From an uncultured Alistipes sp. (GTDB taxonomy: Bacteria > Bacteroidota > Bacteroidia > Bacteroidales > Rikenellaceae): a stretch of DNA of 10,431 nt. Position 1 is the stretch's first letter, and every line of letters starts with the position of its first letter. This document shows, in pieces, positions 5,749 through 10,431 of the stretch. The notes beneath the pieces were generated by a model, which was given only the letters and a program-made list of their open reading frames with translations, searched no databases and was not told where the DNA came from. A program made the position numbers and the translations under genes. The stretch lies in contig USBO01000055.1 of assembly GCA_900552955.1 (NCBI GenBank), positions 1 through 10,431 of the forward strand, written 5' to 3'.

Positions 5749-6792
5749 ATGCTGTACAGCAAACTCATCAAACCTCTGCTTTTCGCCCTGCCCCCCGAAC
5801 AGGCCCACCACCTCGTGATGGTCACCCTCGCGCTGTTGGGCAAGGTGCCCGGCGGCCGGTGGCTGCTGCACAGGCTCTATGCGACGGAAGACCCCTCGCT
5901 CGAACGCGAGGTCTTCGGCATCCGCTTCAGAAATCCCGTCGGCATGGCCGCAGGGTTCGACCGCTACGGACACATCTGCCGCGAGCTGTCGGCCATGGGC
6001 TTCGGATTCGTCGAGGTGGGGAGCATCACCCCCAAACCTCAGTCGGGCAACCCCAAGCCGCGCATCTTCCGGCTCGACGGCGCCTGCGCGCTGCTCAACC
6101 GCGTGGGGATCTGCAGCCACGGCCTCGACCGCGCCGTCGCGCATCTGCGGCAGCCGCGCAAAGGGGCCATCGTGGGCTGCAACATCGGCAAGAACACGGC
6201 CACGCCCTGCGATCAGGCGCCGGCCGACTACCTGCGGTGCTTCCGCAACCTCTACCAGTATGCCGACTACTTCACCGTCAACGTCGCCTGCGACCCGGGG
6301 CAGAAGGCCGTGTCGTATCAGACGCGCGAGAACATCACCGCCATTCTCGAACCGCTCTTCGAATTCCGGCGCGGACAGAACCAGTACCGCCCCATCCTGC
6401 TCAAAGTCTCGCCCGACCTCTCGGACGAGACGATCGACCTGATGACCGACATCATGATCGACACGCCGCTCGACGGCATGGTGGCCGTCAACGCCACACT
6501 CTCGCGCGAGGGGATCGACCGCCTCGAAGCCACGCGCCTCGGCGCCGGCGTGGTGAGCGGACGTCCACTGACGCAGCGGGCGCTCGAGGTCGTGCGGCGC
6601 ATCCACACCCGTTCGCGGGGCACCTACCCCATCATCGGCGTCGGGGGTCTGATGACCCCTGCCGACGTGCAGGCCATGCTCGACGCGGGGGCTTCGCTGG
6701 TGCAGATCTACACGGGGTACGTCTACAACGGCCCGGGCTTCGTGCGCGACATCTGCCGTTCGCTCATCGGGCCGAAAGCCGCCGAGCGATAA
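5749..6792 (+). CDS. pyrD: Dihydroorotate dehydrogenase, class 2 (quinone-dependent), with an altered catalytic loop
   Basis: The flavoenzyme that oxidises dihydroorotate to orotate in pyrimidine synthesis. Class 2 enzymes attach to the inner face of the membrane through an N-terminal helical extension and pass electrons to quinone; residues 1-45 (A-L-P-P-E-Q-A-H-H-L and a hydrophobic helix) have that form. Family motifs are present: G-M-A-A-G-F-D (65-71), L-N-R-V-G (116-120), N-I-G-K-N (145-149), L-L-K-V-S-P-D-L (217-224, Lys219), I-I-G-V-G-G (295-300) and Y-T-G-Y-V-Y-N-G-P-G (321-330). The 347-residue length is normal. The catalytic loop, normally N-x-S-S-P-N-T, reads N-V-A-C-D-P-G (178-184). 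Cys181 therefore stands where class 2 has Ser, the substrate-binding Asn is replaced by Pro183, and N-A-T (248-250) replaces N-T-T. The frame is intact, so this is not a local frameshift. Fold and name are secure; full activity is not. Confidence 0.9.
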   Translation: MLYSKLIKPLLFALPPEQAHHLVMVTLALLGKVPGGRWLLHRLYATEDPSLEREVFGIRFRNPVGMAAGFDRYGHICRELSAMGFGFVEVGSITPKPQSGNPKPRIFRLDGACALLNRVGICSHGLDRAVAHLRQPRKGAIVGCNIGKNTATPCDQAPADYLRCFRNLYQYADYFTVNVACDPGQKAVSYQTRENITAILEPLFEFRRGQNQYRPILLKVSPDLSDETIDLMTDIMIDTPLDGMVAVNATLSREGIDRLEATRLGAGVVSGRPLTQRALEVVRRIHTRSRGTYPIIGVGGLMTPADVQAMLDAGASLVQIYTGYVYNGPGFVRDICRSLIGPKAAER

Positions 6793-6876
6793 CATGCCGC
6801 ACCGCACCCGACGGCCGGCGATTCCGACAGCGCCGCGCGCCGCCGGCAGCATAAATGACAGAACCAACTCCCACCC

Positions 6877-8136
6877 ATGAAAGCAACGATCCTCACCATC
6901 GGCGACGAACTGCTCATCGGGCAGATCGTCGACACCAACTCCGCCTCGATCGCCCGCCACCTCAACGCGGCGGGGATCGTCGTGGCCCGCAAGGAATCGG
7001 TCGGCGACGACCGCACGGCCATCGTCGACGCCGTGCAGCGCGCCATGACCGGCTGCGACGTGACGATCCTCACCGGCGGACTCGGCCCCACGAAGGACGA
7101 CATCACCAAACACACGCTCGCCGAACTGTTCGGCAGCACGCTGGTGCCCGACGAACGGATCGCCGCGCACGTGCGGCGGATGCTCGAAAGCCGCGGCATC
7201 GCCTACAACGACCTCAACCGCGGGCAGTCGCTGGTTCCGGCCTGCTGCACGGTGCTCTTCAACGCCCACGGCACGGCGCCGGGCATGTGGTTCGAGCGCG
7301 ACGGCCGTGTCGTGATCTCGCTGCCGGGCGTCCCCTTCGAGATGGAGCACCTGATGCAGGACGAGGTGATGCCGCGCCTCAAGGCCCGCTTCGCGCTGCG
7401 GCAGATCGTCCACCGCACGCTCATCACCGCGGGGCTGGCCGAGTCGATGCTCGCCGAGCGGATCGCCGCATGGGAGACCGCGCTGCCGCCCCACCTGCAT
7501 CTGGCCTATCTCCCCTCGCCCGACAAGGTGCGGCTGCGACTCTCAGCCTACGAGGTCGAGGGGCGCGAGGCGGCGCACGAGATCGAGGCGCAGTTCGAGC
7601 GGCTGCGCACACTTATCCCCCGCAACATTCTCGGCTACGAGACGGCCACCATCCAGTCGGCTGTCCACGGCCTGCTCACGCAGCGGCACCGGACGCTCGC
7701 CACGGCCGAAAGCTGCACGGGAGGGGCCATCGCCGCGCGTTTCACGGCCATGGCCGGCGCCTCGGCCTATTTCAAGTGCGGCGTGGTCAGCTACGCCACC
7801 GAGACCAAACACGACCTGCTGGGCGTGAGCCTCGACGAGATCGAACGCTGCGGCGTGGTGAGCGAAGCCGTCGCACGCGCCATGGCCGAAGGGGTGCGCC
7901 GCGTCGCCCATGCCGACTACGCAGTGGCCACCACCGGCATCGCAGGCCCCGCAGGCGGCACGCCCGAATGCCCCGTGGGGACGGTCTGGATGGCCGTCGC
8001 AGGCCCCGGGCGCACCGTCGCCGTGCGCCGGCAGTCGGGCAGCGACCGCGGCCAGATCATCGACCGCGCGGCGGGACAGGCCATCGCCCTGCTGCGCGAC
8101 GAGATTCTGCGGCAGGAGGGGATCGAAACCGTCTGA
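6877..8136 (+). CDS. cinA: CinA family protein, nicotinamide-nucleotide amidohydrolase
   Basis: A two-domain cytoplasmic protein of 419 residues, the usual length. The N-terminal domain (about 1-170) is the molybdopterin-binding-like COG1058 fold with I-G-D-E-L-L-I-G-Q-I-V-D-T-N (8-21) and T-G-G-L-G-P-T-K-D-D (66-75); in the family it hydrolyses ADP-ribose. The C-terminal PncC domain (about 260-415) deamidates NMN to nicotinate mononucleotide; it carries A-E-S-C-T-G-G with catalytic Ser279 and T-T-G-I-A-G-P-A-G-G-T. Together the domains clean up pyridine nucleotide by-products. Two usually conserved PncC positions look changed: K-C-G for K-G-G in the strand Y-F-K-C-G-V-V-S-Y, and Thr for Asn in Y-A-T-E-T-K. 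The gene starts 84 bases after pyrD with no visible TAnnTTTG element between, so readthrough from pyrD is likely. Confidence 0.93.
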   Translation: MKATILTIGDELLIGQIVDTNSASIARHLNAAGIVVARKESVGDDRTAIVDAVQRAMTGCDVTILTGGLGPTKDDITKHTLAELFGSTLVPDERIAAHVRRMLESRGIAYNDLNRGQSLVPACCTVLFNAHGTAPGMWFERDGRVVISLPGVPFEMEHLMQDEVMPRLKARFALRQIVHRTLITAGLAESMLAERIAAWETALPPHLHLAYLPSPDKVRLRLSAYEVEGREAAHEIEAQFERLRTLIPRNILGYETATIQSAVHGLLTQRHRTLATAESCTGGAIAARFTAMAGASAYFKCGVVSYATETKHDLLGVSLDEIERCGVVSEAVARAMAEGVRRVAHADYAVATTGIAGPAGGTPECPVGTVWMAVAGPGRTVAVRRQSGSDRGQIIDRAAGQAIALLRDEILRQEGIETV

Positions 8137-8152
8137 TCCCGTGCGCACCCCC

Positions 8153-8692
8153 ATGAGCCCCGACCTCCGCGAGACGCTCGTACACGTCGCCCGCCCCGCC
8201 GACATCCGGCGCATCGCCTCCGGCGTGCGGTCGGCCGACGAGGTGCGCCGTCTCTTCGCGCTGACCGCCGACGGGGAGGAGCGGATCGCCTACCGCGCGG
8301 CGTGGACGCTCTGCCACCTCGGCCCCGCGTGGCACGCCCTGCTGCACGAGCGCTACGACGACCTCGCGGCGGCAGCGATCGCCGCTCCGCACGCAGGCCG
8401 GCGACGGCTGCTGCTCGCGCTGCTCTGGCGGCAGCCGCAGCCCGAACCGCCGCGGGTCGACCTGCTGGACTTCTGTCTCGAAACAATGGCCGACCCCGCG
8501 CAGCCGCACGGCGTGCGCATGTTCTGCATGAAACTCGCCTACGAAATGTGCCGTACGCAGCGCGACCTGCTGCACGAATTCCGAACCCTGCTCGACATCA
8601 TGGAACCCGACACGCTCCCGCCCTCGCTGCGCGCCGTGCGCCGCAACGTGCTGACCGCTCTGGACAGGAACCATCCGCTGCCGCGACGATAG
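8153..8692 (+). CDS. Small helical protein, possibly HEAT-repeat-like, unknown function
   Basis: I do not recognise this 179-residue protein as a named family. It has no signal peptide or membrane segment, and amphipathic helices run along its length. The segment D-E-V-R-R-L-F-A-L-T-A-D-G-E-E-R-I-A-Y-R-A-A-W-T-L (29-53) has the look of a HEAT or ARM repeat, and so has V-R-M-F-C-M-K-L-A-Y-E-M-C (121-133). This suggests an alpha-solenoid used for protein or nucleic-acid contacts; that is inference from pattern only. ATG 8153 lies 16 nt after the cinA stop, so it is probably cotranscribed with cinA. The reading frame is open upstream into cinA (to 7910), but that part is out of frame with cinA and has no support. 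Codon use is GC-rich, like its neighbours. Confidence 0.7.
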   Translation: MSPDLRETLVHVARPADIRRIASGVRSADEVRRLFALTADGEERIAYRAAWTLCHLGPAWHALLHERYDDLAAAAIAAPHAGRRRLLLALLWRQPQPEPPRVDLLDFCLETMADPAQPHGVRMFCMKLAYEMCRTQRDLLHEFRTLLDIMEPDTLPPSLRAVRRNVLTALDRNHPLPRR

Positions 8693-8739
8693 AGCGGCCC
8701 CGACGGGCGGATCCGCCCCACGCGTGTGCCGCCCCGCAT

Positions 8740-8770
8740 TTTGCCGATCGCGTGACTTTGCGTAATTTTG
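8740..8770 (+). promoter_or_regulatory. Complete Bacteroidota -33/-7 promoter for the membrane protein gene
   Basis: TTTG (8740-8743) and TAATTTTG (8763-8770) are separated by 19 bp, matching the TTTG/TAnnTTTG primary promoter consensus of Bacteroidota. The -7 element ends 20 bases before the ATG at 8791. It is the only promoter in the window with both boxes well formed. Confidence 0.7.
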
Positions 8771-8790
8771 TGCCGTTCAAACTCCGCACG

Positions 8791-9372
8791 ATGAAAAACT
8801 CTCTTCTCAACGCCCTGCGCATCGGGCTGGCCGCGCTGCTGCTGCTCGCCGCGGTCTATGGCTATCTCTGTTACGAAAAGACGCTGATCGCGTGGTGGCT
8901 GCCCGTAGCTTTCGCCCTCGGGGCCGCCATCCTCACGATGCCTCCGCTCGCGCACAGCCTGCGGCACCTGACGGGCACGGACGACCGGACGGTCAACCGG
9001 CTGTGTCACCTGCTCGGGGCGGGCGCCCTCTTCTATTTCGCCTTCCTGGCCGGAAACTACCTGCTCGCCGACGCGGCGACCGAGCACGGCAACGAGATCA
9101 CGGTCGTGCAGAAGCTCCGCAAGGAGCGTCGCCGCAGCTACCGTTCCGGCCGCCGTCGGGTGCAGGGCAAGCCCTACACGGTCTATTATCTGGAGGTGGC
9201 GTTCGCCGACAGCACCCGCAAGACGATGCAGGTGCCGCTGTCGGTCTTCAATGCCTGCCGCGAGAACCGGGCCAAGACCGTGACCATGCGGCAGGGCTTC
9301 TGGGGCTATCCGGTGATCGTGCGGTTCGGCGCTCCTGCCGGCCGCCCCGCTGACGCAGCCGTCGGGCAATAG
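8791..9372 (+). CDS. Membrane protein with three predicted helices and a soluble C-terminal domain, unknown function
   Basis: A 193-residue protein that I cannot assign to a named family. Three hydrophobic segments are visible at about 9-28, 33-52 and 72-93. A basic N-terminus (MKNSLLNALR) and a basic loop between helices 2 and 3 suggest that the N-terminus is cytoplasmic and the C-terminal half (94-193) is outside the inner membrane. That half begins with a very basic stretch (K-L-R-K-E-R-R-R-S-Y-R-S-G-R-R-R, 108-123). It then alternates short strands (Y-T-V-Y-Y-L-E-V-A-F-A, M-Q-V-P-L-S-V-F, V-T-M-R-Q-G-F-W-G-Y-P-V-I-V-R-F) as in a small beta domain. The gene has its own promoter, so it is not an obvious member of the cinA operon. 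It converges with rny across a 334-base gap. Confidence 0.75.
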   Translation: MKNSLLNALRIGLAALLLLAAVYGYLCYEKTLIAWWLPVAFALGAAILTMPPLAHSLRHLTGTDDRTVNRLCHLLGAGALFYFAFLAGNYLLADAATEHGNEITVVQKLRKERRRSYRSGRRRVQGKPYTVYYLEVAFADSTRKTMQVPLSVFNACRENRAKTVTMRQGFWGYPVIVRFGAPAGRPADAAVGQ

Positions 9373-9493
9373 CGGCATAACGATCCACGGATTCGCCGCA
9401 TGGGCAGGGAGTGCAAGCGGCGAGATCCATTCTACACACCGCTCGGCGCTGCCGCCGGACCGCCTTTAGCCCGCAGATACAAGGCGATTGCAA

Positions 9494-9528
9494 AACAGTC
9501 CCCGCTTCCATCCGAAGCGGGGACTGTT
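9494..9528 (-). terminator. Strong hairpin, probable terminator downstream of rny copy A
   Basis: A perfect 15-bp stem pairs 9494-9508 (AACAGTCCCCGCTTC) with 9514-9528, with a 5-base loop. On the minus strand the hairpin is followed by TT before G, extending the stem's own terminal TT to a T4 run. The short T run makes it a fair intrinsic terminator for leftward transcription; the plus side has no T run. It lies 37 bases beyond the TGA of the extra rny 3' end and may be the original rny terminator. Confidence 0.7.
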
Positions 9529-9529
9529 C

Positions 9530-9624
9530 GAATCGGCCCGAAACGGCCTACCCGACGAACCGCGTCACTTCGCGTAGGCCACGGCCCGCGTCTCGCGGAT
9601 GACGGTGATTTTCACCTGACCCGG
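9530..9624 (-). repeat. Direct repeat copy A: displaced duplicate of the rny 3' end
   Basis: Bases 9567-9624 match 9709-9766 at 57 of 58 positions (only 9589 C against 9731 T), an offset of 142 bp. Read on the minus strand in the rny frame, copy A encodes PGQVKITVIRETRAVAYAK and then stops at TGA (9565-9567), where the real gene stops at TAG. Beyond the stop, 9530-9566 still resembles 9670-9708 but with many substitutions and a 1-base gap. Nothing supports translation of copy A on its own: no start codon or leader precedes it. Confidence 0.9.
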
Positions 9625-9626
9625 AA

Positions 9627-9655
9627 TAAAAAGCCCCTCCTTTTCAAAGGAGGGG
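9627..9655 (-). terminator. Hairpin terminator between the two rny 3' ends
   Basis: A perfect 10-bp stem, CCCCTCCTTT (9634-9643) and AAAGGAGGGG (9646-9655), has a 2-base apparent loop and on the minus strand is followed by CTTTTTATT. It is 51 bases after the rny TAG, so it can end rny transcription. The surrounding 45 bases (9625-9669) are unique to this side of the duplication. Their pyrimidine-rich CCTCCCTAACCCCTCC form (minus strand) looks like a dispersed palindromic repeat, which I cannot confirm from one copy. Confidence 0.75.
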
Positions 9656-9669
9656 TTAGGGAGGTTTGT

Positions 9670-9766
9670 CGATATGGCCTGAAATGGCCTACCCGGCGCA
9701 CAGCCGCTACTTCGCGTAGGCCACGGCCCGTGTCTCGCGGATGACGGTGATTTTCACCTGACCCGG
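9670..9766 (-). repeat. Direct repeat copy B: 3' end of the intact rny gene
   Basis: This is the copy that belongs to the continuous rny reading frame: 9709-9766 is coding (ending at the TAG, 9707-9709) and 9670-9706 is the 3' flank. It is paired with copy A at 9530-9624. Identity is near complete inside the coding part and drops sharply just past the stop codon. Confidence 0.9.
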
Positions 9767-10431
9767 GTAGGTCATTTCGTCCTGAATCTTCTTGGCGATG
9801 TCGCGCGACAGCCCTTCCGACTCCTGATCGGAGAGCTTCTCGGCACCCACGATCACGCGCAGCTCGCGCCCCGCCTGAATGGCGTAGGTCTTCTGCACGC
9901 CCGGGTACGAGAGGGCGATCTCCTCCATCTCCTTGAGACGCTTGATGTAGGACTCGACCACTTCGCGGCGGGCGCCCGGGCGGGCACCCGAGATGGCGTC
10001 GCAGACCTGAATGATCGGAGCGATGAGCGACGTCATCTCCACTTCGTCGTGGTGGGCGCCGATGGCGTTGCAGACGTCGGGCTTCTCCTTATACTTCTCG
10101 GCCAGCTTCATGCCGATGATTGCGTGGGGCAGTTCGGGTTCGTCGTCGGGTACCTTGCCGATGTCGTGCAACAGGCCGGCGCGGCGTGCGATCTTGGGAT
10201 TCAACCCCAGCTCGGAGGCCATGATGCCGGCCAGATTGGCCGTCTCGCGGGCATGCTGCAAGAGATTCTGACCGTAGGACGAACGGTATTTCATCTTGCC
10301 GATCAGGCGGATCAGCTCGGGATGCAGGCCGTGGATGCCCAGGTCGATGGCCGTGCGCTTGCCGACCTCGACGATCTCCTCCTCGATCTGCTTCTGCACC
10401 TTGGCGACCACCTCCTCGATGCGGGCCGGGT
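9707..10431 (-). CDS. rny: Ribonuclease Y (5' part outside the window)
   Basis: A membrane-anchored endoribonuclease that starts mRNA decay by cutting single-stranded regions. The C-terminal 240 residues are visible; the N-terminal membrane helix, the coiled coil and the KH domain lie beyond the right edge. The visible part begins P-A-R-I-E-E-V-V-A-K-V-Q-K and carries the HD phosphohydrolase domain, with the metal-binding His-Asp pair in L-L-H-D-I-G-K (10163-10168), H-A-I-I-G-M-K-L-A-E-K-Y, and A-H-H-D-E-V. It ends in the highly typical tail P-G-Q-V-K-I-T-V-I-R-E-T-R-A-V-A-Y-A-K. The frame is open across the edge, so a GTG at 10411 is an internal Val and not the start. The oddity is at the 3' end, where the last codons and stop are duplicated 142 bp downstream. 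Confidence 0.96.
   Translation of the reverse strand, partial: PARIEEVVAKVQKQIEEEIVEVGKRTAIDLGIHGLHPELIRLIGKMKYRSSYGQNLLQHARETANLAGIMASELGLNPKIARRAGLLHDIGKVPDDEPELPHAIIGMKLAEKYKEKPDVCNAIGAHHDEVEMTSLIAPIIQVCDAISGARPGARREVVESYIKRLKEMEEIALSYPGVQKTYAIQAGRELRVIVGAEKLSDQESEGLSRDIAKKIQDEMTYPGQVKITVIRETRAVAYAK

Larger units (their letters stand above)
9373..9706. other. Convergent intergenic region with a duplicated rny 3' end and two hairpins
   Basis: 334 bases without a gene lie between the membrane protein and rny, which converge here. From right to left they hold the 3' flank of rny, a GC-rich hairpin (9634-9655), a second copy of the rny 3' end (9565-9624) with its flank, and a 15-bp-stem hairpin (9494-9528). 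In 9373-9493 I see no further structure. An open plus-strand frame at 9400-9744 crosses both repeat copies and has no protein-like features. Confidence 0.8.

Noticed and set aside
6814..6847. GCCGGCG and CGCCGGC inverted repeat between pyrD and cinA, a possible terminator or attenuator
   Set aside because: A 7-bp stem with a 20-base loop, no T run, and composition that makes such pairs common.
5674..7500. A 608-codon open frame on the minus strand antisense to pyrD and cinA
   Set aside because: The plus strand encodes well-conserved PyrD and CinA over the same bases. The antisense product has no recognisable motifs.
8705..8718. GGGCGGATCCGCCC, a perfect 14-bp palindrome after the helical-protein gene
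   Set aside because: It has no T run and almost no loop, so it is a poor terminator. One short GC-rich palindrome is expected by chance here, although an operator cannot be excluded.
9400..9744. A plus-strand open frame containing an internal protein repeat
   Set aside because: The protein repeat only reflects the DNA duplication of the rny 3' end read on the wrong strand. There is no promoter, and two terminator hairpins lie within it.
1..10431. CRISPR arrays, defence islands, toxin-antitoxin pairs, transposases and tRNA or rRNA genes
   Set aside because: I looked for regular spaced repeats, the relevant protein motifs and RNA-gene sequences on both strands and found none. The window is mostly core metabolism.

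Overview
The window looks like chromosome from a GC-rich member of the Bacteroidales, most likely Alistipes or a close Rikenellaceae relative. Three things point there. Four genes have the Bacteroidota -7 promoter element (TAnnTTTG) in place of E. coli-type -35/-10 boxes. Starts lack Shine-Dalgarno sequences, and several have AT-rich leaders. The gene set (a DUF3127 protein, FKBP lipoproteins, class-2 PyrD, PdxB, RNase Y) is usual for gut Bacteroidota. The genus is an inference from composition and family resemblance.

Left part (1-4640), all on the minus strand. Read in the direction of transcription it holds an arginase/agmatinase-family ureohydrolase, an NhaA Na+/H+ antiporter 34 nt further on, and a small FKBP-like lipoprotein 3 nt after that; these three look like one operon. 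Next comes a larger FKBP-type peptidyl-prolyl isomerase lipoprotein with its own -7 element and a clear hairpin terminator (196-226), then the start of a DUF3127 gene that runs off the left edge.

Centre and right (4640-9372), all on the plus strand. A divergent promoter pair at 4641-4678 serves the ureohydrolase leftward and pdxB rightward. Then come pyrD (own -7 element), cinA, a small helical protein of unknown function, and a three-helix membrane protein of unknown function behind a full -33/-7 promoter. The recognised genes here serve cofactor and nucleotide metabolism: vitamin B6 synthesis, pyrimidine synthesis and NMN/NAD repair.

Right edge (9373-10431). The 3' two thirds of an HD domain-containing RNase Y gene (rny) lies on the minus strand, convergent with the membrane protein. 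Its last 58 coding-side bases occur a second time 142 bp downstream (57/58 identical, including a stop codon), and each copy is followed by its own terminator-like hairpin. This is the most unusual structure in the window.

I see no CRISPR array, transposase, tRNA or rRNA, toxin-antitoxin pair or defence locus. Most of the window is core chromosome. The points worth a second look are local oddities: the duplicated rny 3' end, a calcium-loop-like insertion in NhaA, an altered catalytic loop in PyrD, a duplicated N-terminal domain in one FKBP, and a degenerate active site in the other.
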